Positions 53,848 through 63,119 of a stretch of 64,000 nucleotides of DNA are shown here, piece after piece (the stretch's first letter is position 1; every line of letters begins with the position of its first letter). A program made the position numbers and the translations under genes. Under the pieces are notes generated by a model, which worked only from the letters and a program-made list of their open reading frames with translations, made no database searches and had not been told where the DNA came from. The DNA comes from Gracilimonas sp965227785 (lineage in GTDB: Bacteria > Bacteroidota > Rhodothermia > Balneolales > Balneolaceae), in contig NZ_OZ245785.1 of NCBI RefSeq assembly GCF_965227785.1, positions 1,116,001 to 1,180,000 of the forward strand, read 5' to 3'.

Positions 53848-55182
53848 TTATTCTTTTGGATCTACTTTGAGCTGATCATTCAGTAAAAGGTGAAAGTTTT
53901 TATATACTGAATCCCGTTGAATACGTATCTTCATTCTGGAGCGCTTACTCTTTTGGAGTACATTAATGATCTTATTCAGATCCATATCAAGAACCGATTC
54001 CCCGTTGATATTTTTAATTATATCATCTTTTCTGATCCCTTCTCTGCCAGCCGGTGAATTTTCCCGGACTTCGGAAACAACATAAAGCGGAATATTTGGG
54101 AGTGGAGTATTTATATCTATACCGCTTCTGTTGTAGTGGAATTCTTCTCCAAAGTTATGATTCCGCCTGACCAGAATATAATTGTCCCGGTAATGGAATA
54201 TAACTTTAAAGCGTCTTAACACCTCCCCGCCAATACTTCCATTTCGATCTCCCAGTTCAAAAGCCCTCCTTATGGCAAAACTATCGGGATAGGCAATAAC
54301 CGGTTGATCGATAATAAATTCATTTCCCAGCTTCATTTTTTGGACTCTTCCCAAATACCCATTTACGTTCCCACTCAACCCTACACCTATGAGTGCTTCA
54401 ATATGTGACTGCGGGACAATGATATCTTCATGGGTAATCTTGTACAATGAAAAAGCATTGCTTGAGCCGGAATCAATCAACAAACGAAGTGATATATATG
54501 GTGAACCGGGACGGTGTTTAAAATCAACATCTATATATGGCTTCCTCTCTTCAATAGTAATAGGATACTTGTGCCACCACCTGTGATCGGGAAGTTTTCT
54601 GAACTTCTCTTCAAACTCTTCCGGTTTATACAGTATGATTTTCTTTGCGATGTAATCTATCTCAACAGCGAATTTAGAAAAAAGGTCGTAGCCGATTAAC
54701 CCATGCACATATGTTCCCATAAAAGCTGAGAGGTTGAAAATGTCTTTCTTCAGAAATAACACTTCAACATTTGTTCCTTCAACCGTGCCGATATTCAATC
54801 GATTTCTTTCTGCATAAAAAGCTTCTATAGGATCTCCCTCTCCCAATCCTGACAAAGTTACCGTTCGGGTACTTCTAAGCGATATTTCTTCTCCATTCGG
54901 AAGTGAAGTGATTAAAACATTGCTGACCCCGGTATCTACAATCAACTTTAAAGGAACCGACCCATTGATTCTGGCTTCAATGATGATAAGGTTATTCACA
55001 AGCTCGAATGGAATAACAACCGGCCGGTCTGACCTTCCATTTATTGTAAAGGCAGCATTTTCCGGCTCAAAAGAGCTTGAGTCTTGCCCAAAAACTTGCA
55101 CCTGAGCTAATAATATCACCAATAATGAGGCAATAACCACCCTATATCTTCCTCTTTTAAATAATGCCAACAATTGATTCAC
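53848..55182 (-). CDS. aspartyl (retropepsin-like) protease with PDZ domain, exported
   Basis: 444 residues. Hydrophobic N-terminus (YRVVIASLLVILLAQVQVFG) acts as signal or anchor. Two aspartate motifs, LIVDTGVSNVL (Asp83) and LLIDSGSSNAF (Asp237), give a single-chain two-domain enzyme of the bacterial pepsin/retropepsin-like type. A C-terminal PDZ domain (about 350-440, SEVRENSPAGREGIRKDDII and VLDMDLNKIINVL) binds peptides. Family known as 'aspartyl protease family protein' in Bacteroidota; substrate unknown. Upstream partner of the S10 gene. Confidence 0.9.
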   Translation of the reverse strand: MNQLLALFKRGRYRVVIASLLVILLAQVQVFGQDSSSFEPENAAFTINGRSDRPVVIPFELVNNLIIIEARINGSVPLKLIVDTGVSNVLITSLPNGEEISLRSTRTVTLSGLGEGDPIEAFYAERNRLNIGTVEGTNVEVLFLKKDIFNLSAFMGTYVHGLIGYDLFSKFAVEIDYIAKKIILYKPEEFEEKFRKLPDHRWWHKYPITIEERKPYIDVDFKHRPGSPYISLRLLIDSGSSNAFSLYKITHEDIIVPQSHIEALIGVGLSGNVNGYLGRVQKMKLGNEFIIDQPVIAYPDSFAIRRAFELGDRNGSIGGEVLRRFKVIFHYRDNYILVRRNHNFGEEFHYNRSGIDINTPLPNIPLYVVSEVRENSPAGREGIRKDDIIKNINGESVLDMDLNKIINVLQKSKRSRMKIRIQRDSVYKNFHLLLNDQLKVDPKE

Positions 55183-55434
55183 TATATCCTCAATTAGGTT
55201 CCTTCCAATACCAAGATATGCTTCAAGGCTACGTTAACCAGTCTCTTCATACTTATTCAGTAAAGAAGAGATTCAAATTTTAGTATCTGATTCTAATTAT
55301 AAACAAACAATCTTTATTTTCCTGATAGACATATCCGCTAAATAAACAGGGCATTATTTGGTATTAATTGTAATAAAGAAGATATTAGCTGTGATGCAAA
55401 TGTATGGTAAGAATCAGTATTAGTAATTTAGTTT

Positions 55435-55553
55435 AGTATTTGTTTCCCCTCTATAGTTTGTACAACTAACAAAAAATTATGCAGCCGCTCTTTTAACCAC
55501 TTCAATACTTGAATTAATTAAAGTCTGCTGCACTCATTACAACACAATACATT
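55435..55553 (+). promoter_or_regulatory. structured leader of cold-shock gene 2
   Basis: Shares with the leader at 51182 the stretch around tatagtttg (55452-55460) and acaactaac. tgcagc (55480-55485) pairs with gctgca (55527-55532). The rest of the 371-bp gap (55183-55434) is AT-rich with no feature I can name. Confidence 0.65.
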
Positions 55554-55763
55554 ATGGAATACGGTAAAATTAAATGGTTTGATGCTCAAAAAGGTTTTGG
55601 TTTCATCGAACCTGAAAATGGTGGAAAAGATATTTTTGTTCACCGCAACAACATTCAAAACCTTGGATTTGAAGAGGGGCTTGCTGACGGTGAAGAAGTA
55701 GAATTTGAAGTCGAAGAAACTCCTAAAGGCCTTAGCGCTGTTGAAGTTTCAAGAGTTGGATAA
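55554..55763 (+). CDS. cold-shock domain protein (CspA family), copy 2
   Basis: 69 residues: MEYGKIKWFDAQKGFGF, RNP1 KGFGFIEP, RNP2 DIFVHRNN. About three quarters identical to copy 1, same length; a duplication in which the leader also travelled. Likely differentially induced by temperature or growth phase. Monocistronic with a terminator. Confidence 0.96.
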   Translation: MEYGKIKWFDAQKGFGFIEPENGGKDIFVHRNNIQNLGFEEGLADGEEVEFEVEETPKGLSAVEVSRVG

Positions 55764-55787
55764 TTCTATCCTTTGACGCTTTAGATA

Positions 55788-55821
55788 AACCTCTCACTTA
55801 CCCAAGTGAGAGGTTTTTTTA
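55788..55821 (+). terminator. terminator of cold-shock gene 2
   Basis: aacctctcactt (55788-55799) pairs perfectly with aagtgagaggtt (55804-55815), loop of four, then a T run. Confidence 0.95.
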
Positions 55822-55850
55822 TACCTTTTAGTTTCTTAAAACTTAGTGCC

Positions 55851-57050
55851 ATGTCTGATACACCTTTTGATCTCATCCTTATCGGAGCTACCGGTTTTAC
55901 CGGTAAGCGAGCAGCCCGATACCTTAAGGAACATGCGCCCGAAAATTTTAACTGGGGTATTGCCGCCCGAAACCAGGACAAAGTATCTGCTCTCGCAGAC
56001 AAACTAAACTTAGAGAATGACCGATGCTTTATTGTTGACAATTTAAACAAAGAGCGGGTCGAAGAAGTCGTTCAAAAAACTAAGATTGTCATAACCACGG
56101 CCGGGCCGTTTTCTCTGTATGGGGAAAACGTAATTGCAGCTTGCGCCAAGTTCGGTACTCACTATTTGGATATCACGGGCGAAGTCGGCTTTATAAAACA
56201 AATGTCCGATAAGTATGATGAAATTGCGAAGAAATCTGGAGCTCTTCTTATCCCTTTTTCCGGCTTTGATTCCGTTCCGGCAGACATTGCCGCTTTTCTG
56301 TTACAAAAAGAGTTTCACCAACCGAAGAAGCTGAGCATCAAAAGTTACTATTCCATCAGCGGGGGATTTAATGGTGGCACTATCGCTACCATGTTGAATA
56401 AGTTTGAGACGGGTGAGTATAAAAAGATGAATAATCCTGCCCTGTTACTTAGCCGGAACACTGAACAGAAAATTCACAAACCCAAAGATGCTCAGTTTTT
56501 TGGTTTCGATGCAGCGCTCAGGCGGTGGTCTGCACCATTCATTATGGGAGCAATCAATTCCAAAGTGGTGTATAGAACGGCGGAACTGATGAGAGAACAA
56601 AACTCTCCTTATGCAGAGAGTATATCCTACAGCGAACACTCGTCACTGGGGCGATGGTATAATCCTGTTCCTTTTCTTTTGGTATCCATTATTGTGCTTT
56701 CTCTTACCTTGTTGGGACCATTTGAATGGTTCAGAAATGTTCTTCGAAGAATTATGCCGTCTCCGGGCGAAGGACCTTCAGAAGACCAAATAGAGAATGG
56801 CTACTTTAAATTATTGGCTGTTGCGCAAGACCAAGACGGACAAAAGGCTTCACTAAACATGAGTTATCCAGGTGATCCCGGCAATAAATCTACCGTATTC
56901 TTTTTATGTGAATCGGCTTTATGTATTGCTGAACATGCCGATAAACTAATGTCAAAATCAGGCTTCAAAACCCCTGTTTCAGCCTTCGGTGAATTACTTG
57001 TGGCGCGACTAACCGAGCGCGGACTGAAGATAAAATCTACCAATAAATGA
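55851..57050 (+). CDS. saccharopine dehydrogenase-like / trans-acting enoyl-reductase family protein
   Basis: 399 residues from MSDTPFDLILIGATGFTGKR; the open frame upstream of it runs through the terminator and is rejected. Rossmann GATGFTG (about 10-17), ITTAGPFSLYGENVIAACAK, THYLDITGE, FSGFDSVPADIAAF. A membrane segment (about 283-305) interrupts the C-terminal half. Mycobacterial relatives reduce double bonds in polyketide-derived lipids; others are uncharacterised. Upstream of a fatty acid desaturase, so lipid modification is plausible. Not a lysine-pathway enzyme. Confidence 0.85.
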   Translation: MSDTPFDLILIGATGFTGKRAARYLKEHAPENFNWGIAARNQDKVSALADKLNLENDRCFIVDNLNKERVEEVVQKTKIVITTAGPFSLYGENVIAACAKFGTHYLDITGEVGFIKQMSDKYDEIAKKSGALLIPFSGFDSVPADIAAFLLQKEFHQPKKLSIKSYYSISGGFNGGTIATMLNKFETGEYKKMNNPALLLSRNTEQKIHKPKDAQFFGFDAALRRWSAPFIMGAINSKVVYRTAELMREQNSPYAESISYSEHSSLGRWYNPVPFLLVSIIVLSLTLLGPFEWFRNVLRRIMPSPGEGPSEDQIENGYFKLLAVAQDQDGQKASLNMSYPGDPGNKSTVFFLCESALCIAEHADKLMSKSGFKTPVSAFGELLVARLTERGLKIKSTNK

Positions 57051-57108
57051 TTTTGACCCAATAATACGTATTTTGATAGATGGCAATGATTAACTAACGG
57101 ATGGTTTT

Positions 57109-58218
57109 GTGAGTGTAGAAAAGGTTACGTTCAATAATAAAATTGATAAAGAGTTCAGCCGTACGGTAAAGAAACGGGTTGATCAATATTTTAAAGAGAA
57201 CAACTTATCTCAGCATGCAAATAAATCAATGGTCATTAAAACCATCGTATTACTTTCTCTTTATTTTGGAGCGTATGCTCTCCTCATCTCCGGACAATTT
57301 TCGCTTGGGTTTATGTGGGCCATGAGTATTGCTATGGGTGTGGGTATGGCCGGGATTGGATTTTCCGTAGCCCATGACGCCCTTCACGGTGCTTATTCTT
57401 CAAACAAAACCGTCAATTATATACTGGGACTTACTTTTGACCTGATGGGCGCTAACGGGTATATATGGAAGATTACCCACAATATCATTCACCATACTTA
57501 TACCAACATTCACGGACACGATGAAGATCTTGAAGTAGCTGCATTCATTCGGCTTTCCCCACATTCTGAACATAAGCCTGTACATCGCCTGCAACATATT
57601 CTGGCTTTTTTCGCTTATAGTTTAGCTACTTTCTTTTGGGTTTTTGTAAAAGACTACTGGTATTTCTTTAAAAGTCCGCTGGGCCCTTACGAAAACAAAC
57701 AGCATCCGCTATCCGAATGGGTTACGCTGATTGTGACAAAAATCGTGTACTACGGCTATACTATAGCGTTGCCTTTACTGCTTTTAGATATTACCTGGTA
57801 CCATTGGTTGATCGGTTTTATGAGCCTGCACCTTACTGCCGGATTTATTCTGGGTATTATTTTCCAGCTTGCCCACGTAGTTGAGGAAACCATGCACCCC
57901 GAGCCTAATGAAGACAATGTTATTGAAAATCACTGGGCCATCCATGAAATGATTACCACCAATAACTTTGCCCGCGAGAACAAACCGTTGTCCTGGTTCA
58001 TTGGCGGATTGAATTTTCAGATTGAGCACCATCTTTTCCCAAAGGTATGCAGCATCCACTATCCTAAAATCAGCTACATAGTAGAAGAAACAGCCAATGA
58101 GTTCAGCATACCCTACAATCATCACCCTACATTTCGTGGAGCTGTGGCCTCCCATTACCGTACTTTAAAAAAGTTTGGTGATCCCGGTTTCGAGTGGCAA
58201 CCGGCAAAGGCCGTATAA
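57109..58218 (+). CDS. membrane fatty acid desaturase / acyl-CoA desaturase
   Basis: 369 residues from a GTG at 57109. About four membrane helices; the three His boxes HDALHG (about 90), HNIIHHTYTN (about 125), and EHHLFPKV (about 308) coordinate the di-iron centre. Cytosolic N- and C-termini. Front-end (Delta-type) acyl-lipid desaturases have this arrangement, but no cytochrome b5 domain is fused. Introduces double bonds into membrane fatty acids, useful in cold; placement near two cold-shock genes is suggestive only. Terminated before the hybrid kinase gene. Confidence 0.93.
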   Translation: MSVEKVTFNNKIDKEFSRTVKKRVDQYFKENNLSQHANKSMVIKTIVLLSLYFGAYALLISGQFSLGFMWAMSIAMGVGMAGIGFSVAHDALHGAYSSNKTVNYILGLTFDLMGANGYIWKITHNIIHHTYTNIHGHDEDLEVAAFIRLSPHSEHKPVHRLQHILAFFAYSLATFFWVFVKDYWYFFKSPLGPYENKQHPLSEWVTLIVTKIVYYGYTIALPLLLLDITWYHWLIGFMSLHLTAGFILGIIFQLAHVVEETMHPEPNEDNVIENHWAIHEMITTNNFARENKPLSWFIGGLNFQIEHHLFPKVCSIHYPKISYIVEETANEFSIPYNHHPTFRGAVASHYRTLKKFGDPGFEWQPAKAV

Positions 58219-58281
58219 GTTCTAATATTAAATAGACTTTCATTTGCATACATTCTGACTGAATTATACGTCGGGTTAGTA

Positions 58282-60654
58282 ATGCAAAAAAGACATACGA
58301 ATTTCTACAGCATCTTCTGTATTTGGAGTTTGGTTCTATTTGGCTGCACCACATCATTTGCCCAGCCATTGGCTGATAAGGGTACCATTAACTTATCAAA
58401 CATTGATTTCGGCAAACAGAAATCTATTGCTTTAAATGGTGAATGGGCGTTTTACTGGAATAACCTCGTTTCGCCTGAACGGATAGAAGTAGATTCCCTT
58501 ATTAACTTTGTGAATTTCCCTCATTTGTGGAATGAAGATCCTGAGCTTTCCTCCTATGGTTATGCCACTTACACTGTCCAAATTATTAAGCCCGCGAACC
58601 CTCCTCCTCTGGCAATCACAATACCTGACCTTTATACTGCCTACACCTTATTTATCAATGGCGAGGTAATTTCCCGGAACGGCCGGGTTGCAACCAACCG
58701 GGAATCTTACACACCTTTTTGGTTACCCAGAACAATATCTATTGACCACTTCAGTTCGGATACCCTCCAGGTTGTTCTGCATGTTTCAAATTTCAGACAT
58801 ATTAAAGGCGGCATTCGCTTACCCATTAAATTGGGAATGGAAGAATTTCTGGAACGCGAACGTACTACCGAAATAGGCTACACCCTTCTTTTAACAGGGT
58901 GCCTTTTCATGATCGGCTTGTTTTTTATGGGGCTCTACTTATTTGGCCGACATGAAGTACCCATGCTCTATTTTGCATTCGTCTGTTTCTTATTCAGTTA
59001 TCGTATTTTTGGAACAGGACTTTACCCACTGCATTATCTGTTCCCGGATCTCCCCTGGATACTTACCATAAAGGCAGAATACTTTTCTTTGTACTTTACA
59101 GCAGCTTTGTTCTGCATTTTTGTACACAAATTATATCCTCAGGAATCTTCGAAGAAGTTTATCTATGTTTTCGCAGGAATTTTCGGAACCTTCTCTTTTG
59201 TAACCATTTTCTTCTCTCCATTTTATTTTACTGCCTCACTTAACCTTTTTTTTGCATCTATTCCGGTAGCTCTGGCTTACATTACATGGGTTTATATAAA
59301 AGCGGCTTTTAATAAAAGAGAGGGCGCCTGGTTTGCGCTTGCCAGTGTCGTAATTGTGTTTACTGTTTTCATGCACAACCTTTTGGAATATCTGACCATT
59401 CTGGAAGAGAACCTCCTTCTGAATTTTATCGGATTGTTCTCCTTCTTCTTTCTACAGTCTCTTATTCTTTCTTACCGGTTCACAAATTCCCTAAGCCGGG
59501 CTCGTATAAAAGCTGAAGAAGCGGCCAAAGCAAAAAGTCAGTTTCTATCTACCATGAGTCATGAAATCAGAACCCCACTGAATGCGGTAATCGGCCTTTC
59601 CGATTTACTTCTTGAATCAAAATCAGAGCAGGAAAAGCAAGAGTTTGCTCAGAACATCAAGCAAAGTGGCGAAAACCTACTCGAAATCATCAATAACATT
59701 CTGGATTACTCAAAGCTTGAGTCGGCCGGCATTAAACCCGATTTCCAGCCCGTCAATATCCGCAAGGCTACCGACGAAATACTGAATATGCTTTTGCCGC
59801 TTTCTTATGGCAAAGACCTTCCTATTTCTCTGGAAATTACTCAGGACACCCCAAAATGGGTCTTAACTGATAAAACGCAGCTCAAACAAATTCTCATAAA
59901 CCTGATTGGCAATGCTATTAAATTTACTTCAGAAGGTAAGATTTCCATTCTGATAAGTCCTGCTATCTCTCTCGATAAGTCGGGTAGCCTGTTATTTAGT
60001 ATAACCGATACCGGAACCGGCATTTCTGACAAAGATGCCAATAGGCTTTTCAAAAGCTTCACACAAGTAGATGCCAGCAGAACCCGCAAACATGGGGGAA
60101 CCGGATTGGGATTAGTGATAAGTAAAAAATTGGTTGAGGCTTTAGGAGGAGAAATTTGGTTTGAAAGCGAAGCCGGGAAGGGAACAACATTCTTCTTTAC
60201 AATCGAAGCAGATGAAACCGAACCGGAGGAGGATCAACAAGTAGAAATGCTCAGCTCACCTGAGCACAACACTTATGCCGACCTGAATAAACTCAGGGTA
60301 TTAGTGGTTGAAGATAATCTCATGAACCAGAAAGTTATCACAAGTATTCTAAGTAAAAAGAATCTGTTTCCCGAAATTGCCACTAACGGAAAAGAAGCAA
60401 TAGAACTGCTTGGCTCAAAAGTTTTTGACCTGATATTTATGGATATGGAAATGCCTGTTATGGATGGAATTGATGCTACTCAATATATCAGGAAAGCTTT
60501 CCCTAAAAACAATCAGCCCGTTATTATTGCCATGACAGCAAATGCTTTCTTTGAAGACAGGGAGCGCTGCCTTAAAGCCGGAATGAACGACTTTATATCT
60601 AAACCTATATCAATGGACATGGTAGAAGTAACTCTGAAAAAATGGTTCTCTTAA
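58282..60654 (+). CDS. hybrid sensor histidine kinase/response regulator with 7TM-DISM sensor
   Basis: 790 residues. Signal-like start (LFGCTTSFAQ) then a periplasmic DISMED2-type ligand domain (about 25-195, SIALNGEWAFYWNNLVSP-ERIEV), seven membrane helices (about 200-405), HisKA (MSHEIRTPLNAVIGL, His about 427), HATPase (N-box NLIGNAIKFT, G boxes DTGTGISD and HGGTGLGLVISKKL) and a receiver domain (VLVVEDNLMNQKVI, phospho-Asp in DLIFMDMEMPVMDG about 721). Periplasmic carbohydrate-like ligand binding is usual for DISMED2. No output gene is attached, so an Hpt partner lies elsewhere. Confidence 0.93.
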   Translation: MQKRHTNFYSIFCIWSLVLFGCTTSFAQPLADKGTINLSNIDFGKQKSIALNGEWAFYWNNLVSPERIEVDSLINFVNFPHLWNEDPELSSYGYATYTVQIIKPANPPPLAITIPDLYTAYTLFINGEVISRNGRVATNRESYTPFWLPRTISIDHFSSDTLQVVLHVSNFRHIKGGIRLPIKLGMEEFLERERTTEIGYTLLLTGCLFMIGLFFMGLYLFGRHEVPMLYFAFVCFLFSYRIFGTGLYPLHYLFPDLPWILTIKAEYFSLYFTAALFCIFVHKLYPQESSKKFIYVFAGIFGTFSFVTIFFSPFYFTASLNLFFASIPVALAYITWVYIKAAFNKREGAWFALASVVIVFTVFMHNLLEYLTILEENLLLNFIGLFSFFFLQSLILSYRFTNSLSRARIKAEEAAKAKSQFLSTMSHEIRTPLNAVIGLSDLLLESKSEQEKQEFAQNIKQSGENLLEIINNILDYSKLESAGIKPDFQPVNIRKATDEILNMLLPLSYGKDLPISLEITQDTPKWVLTDKTQLKQILINLIGNAIKFTSEGKISILISPAISLDKSGSLLFSITDTGTGISDKDANRLFKSFTQVDASRTRKHGGTGLGLVISKKLVEALGGEIWFESEAGKGTTFFFTIEADETEPEEDQQVEMLSSPEHNTYADLNKLRVLVVEDNLMNQKVITSILSKKNLFPEIATNGKEAIELLGSKVFDLIFMDMEMPVMDGIDATQYIRKAFPKNNQPVIIAMTANAFFEDRERCLKAGMNDFISKPISMDMVEVTLKKWFS

Positions 60655-60754
60655 TTTTACAGAGCTTTACGCTGATGTATCATTTTTTTTCAAATAGAGA
60701 TCAAAAGGTTGCTTAAAATTGGGCGTAATTCAAATGCAAACGTTTAACATTAGC

Positions 60755-62068
60755 ATGGATCGAATTCCACTGTTACCCATTTTATTTGCTGCCACATTCG
60801 GATTCCTTTTTTCTGCGTGTACCCAACAACCGAATGTTTCTGAGCAAAATGTTTCCCGCATCATAAAGACTTTAAGCTCTGACCAAATGAAAGGCCGACA
60901 TGCCTTTGGAAGCGGCATTGAGTACGCGGCTGATTTCATCTCCACTGAATTTGAAAATATTGGGCTCTCTACCCTTCCCGGAAAAAATAACTTCCGTCAG
61001 GAATTTTCTATATATACGTTGAAACCAAAAAACGCTTCGATTATAATTAATAATCGGGAAGTAGGTGGTCAATATTACTTTGGGCTTACCAATGCTGAAA
61101 CTGTTGCCTGGACTCCAAATAACGCTACTGTTCACTACATATCAGCAAAGGATGATTATCGGAAAAAATTTGGGGAATATTCATCTGATGATGAATCATC
61201 TGTAATTGTGGTTGATGAAGAGCACGAAATATTATTTCACAAGTACCGCACTTATTTCAACCGATCGAATCGAACTTTTGACCTTGCTTCAGAGCCTAAC
61301 GACATATTCGTAATTTTTGACGAAAAGGTTAACAATTATGATATAACCCTGGAGAACACTGTTAAAAGCCAGGAACTTTCCAATATTATTGGAAGAATTG
61401 AAGGGAAACGTGAAAACGAAATTGTTCTTTTCTCAGCCCATTACGACCATATTGGAGTAGTTTCAGCAGTCGATGAAGACTCCATAGCAAACGGAGCTAA
61501 TGACAATGCTTCGGGCGTTTCAGCCGTCATTGAATTGGCCCGATATTTCCAGAATATGCCCAAGCCGGAGAGAACCCTTTATTTTGTTGGCTTTACCGCT
61601 GAAGAAGTAGGCGGATATGGCTCTAAGTACTTTTCACAGCAAATGGATCCCGACGACATTGTAGCCATGTTTAACATAGAAATGATCGGTAAACCGGATG
61701 TTGACGGAGCAAACTCAGCCTGGATTACCGGCTTCGGGAAATCTACTTTTGGTGAAATTCTGCAGAACAGCGTTTCCGATTCCAACTTTGTATTCTATCC
61801 CGACCCTTATCCGAATCAAAACCTGTTCTACCGTTCTGATAATGCAACTCTGGCAAAACTGGGAGTTCCGGCTCATACTATTAGCACAACTCCTATCGAT
61901 GTTGATCAGGATTATCACCGGGTAACGGATGAATTTAACACCCTGGACATTGCCCATGCCACTAACACCATTCGGGCTATAGCGAAGGCAGCCGGAGTAA
62001 TCATATCGGCCGAACAGACCCCAACCCGTATTCTCACCGGTGAGGATAATCTTACTTCTAACAACTAG
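60755..62068 (+). CDS. M28 family metallopeptidase, putative lipoprotein
   Basis: 437 residues from MDRIPLLPILFAATFGFLFSACTQ, a lipoprotein signal with lipobox FSAC; earlier starts at 60719 and 60734 are possible. Co-catalytic zinc ligands: FSAHYDHIG, NGANDNASGVSAVIEL (Asp), FTAEEVGGYGSK (catalytic Glu-Glu), MFNIEMIG and VPAHTISTT. An inserted N-terminal part (about 40-200) resembles PA-like linker. Aminopeptidase or carboxypeptidase on the outer face. Ends 4 nt before the convergent agmatine-deiminase-like gene. Confidence 0.9.
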   Translation: MDRIPLLPILFAATFGFLFSACTQQPNVSEQNVSRIIKTLSSDQMKGRHAFGSGIEYAADFISTEFENIGLSTLPGKNNFRQEFSIYTLKPKNASIIINNREVGGQYYFGLTNAETVAWTPNNATVHYISAKDDYRKKFGEYSSDDESSVIVVDEEHEILFHKYRTYFNRSNRTFDLASEPNDIFVIFDEKVNNYDITLENTVKSQELSNIIGRIEGKRENEIVLFSAHYDHIGVVSAVDEDSIANGANDNASGVSAVIELARYFQNMPKPERTLYFVGFTAEEVGGYGSKYFSQQMDPDDIVAMFNIEMIGKPDVDGANSAWITGFGKSTFGEILQNSVSDSNFVFYPDPYPNQNLFYRSDNATLAKLGVPAHTISTTPIDVDQDYHRVTDEFNTLDIAHATNTIRAIAKAAGVIISAEQTPTRILTGEDNLTSNN

Positions 62069-62072
62069 TTAA

Positions 62073-63119
62073 TTAGTTTATACCGTACCATTGTTGGGTG
62101 ATGGAATGAATGGAACCTTGCCCCCATACCAGGTCTGCACAATCAATCCCAATGATTTTTCGACCGGGAAAGTATTTTTGGAGAAGACTACTTGCCTGGT
62201 CATCATACCTTTTATCGTACAGAGGAAGTAAAACAGCACCGTTGGCAATGTAGAAATTGGCATAGCTTGCCGGCACATCCTCCGAGCCGTCCACTGTAGT
62301 GGCCTCTATCTTCGTGTGGGGAAGTGGCAGTGTTTCTATATTCAACTTCTTTCCGTCTCTCAACTCTACCTGCCTGAGTATATCCAGATTTTCCTGAAGC
62401 GCATGGTAGTTAACATCCTTCTTATCCTCACAAATCATGGTCAAAACGGTATCTTTATTCAGCCACCGGGTGATGTCGTTAATTTGACCGTCGGTAGCTT
62501 CACCCGCCAGTCCCCTTTTTAGCCAAATAATTTGATCAACTCCAAGATATGTACGCAGGCGATCCTCAATCTCTTCCCTGGAAAGGTCCGGGTTTCGGTT
62601 CTCATTCAGCAGCACAGATTCTGTAGTTAGCAACGCTCCTTCCCCATTAACGTCGATGGATCTACCTTCCAGAATCATGCCCGGTTCAACGCGGTTCACC
62701 CCAAACTTATCTGCAATAAAAGACGGTATCTCATTGTCATCTTCCCATGGCGTATACTTTTCACCCCAGGCATTATATCCCCAATCAATGATCACAAAAT
62801 TGCCGGACTCATGCTTAACAAAAATCGGTCCGCAGTCTCTGGCCCAAACATCATTTATCTTTTGCTGATGTATAATTACCCGATCCAGATCCACTGCTTT
62901 TCCTGAAAGTTTTTGCATCACCCGACTTCGTATTTCCAGGCTTTCCACAAACAAATGAATCGGCTCAAAAAAGTGGAGTTCTTCGATGATTCTACAGTAC
63001 ACTTCTTCCACTCGTTCCAGCCGTTCGCCGGGCCAGGTTTTACGATTTGACGGCCAATGTAGTTGAGTAGCTGAATGCCGGGACCATTCCGCAGGCATCC
63101 GAAGGTTTGAGTGATCCAC
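62073..63119 (-). CDS. agmatine-deiminase-family protein lacking catalytic residues (probable pseudoenzyme)
   Basis: 348 residues from a GTG at 63119. The penta-propeller agmatine deiminase/PAD fold is clear: MPAEWSRHSATQLHWPSNRK, NDVWARDCGPIFV (Asp95 kept), LEGRSIDVNGEGALLTTES (Glu151 kept), LNENRNPDLSREEIE and VPASYANFYIANGAVLLPLY. However three essential positions are changed: TDGHID-type His and Asp are Gln212 and Asn214 (TDGQIND), and the nucleophilic Cys of the GNIHCITQQ motif is Ser339 (GSIHSITQQ). The reading frame is intact, so the protein is probably made but should not hydrolyse agmatine to N-carbamoylputrescine. Overlaps the aguB stub. Confidence 0.88.
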   Translation of the reverse strand: MDHSNLRMPAEWSRHSATQLHWPSNRKTWPGERLERVEEVYCRIIEELHFFEPIHLFVESLEIRSRVMQKLSGKAVDLDRVIIHQQKINDVWARDCGPIFVKHESGNFVIIDWGYNAWGEKYTPWEDDNEIPSFIADKFGVNRVEPGMILEGRSIDVNGEGALLTTESVLLNENRNPDLSREEIEDRLRTYLGVDQIIWLKRGLAGEATDGQINDITRWLNKDTVLTMICEDKKDVNYHALQENLDILRQVELRDGKKLNIETLPLPHTKIEATTVDGSEDVPASYANFYIANGAVLLPLYDKRYDDQASSLLQKYFPGRKIIGIDCADLVWGQGSIHSITQQWYGIN

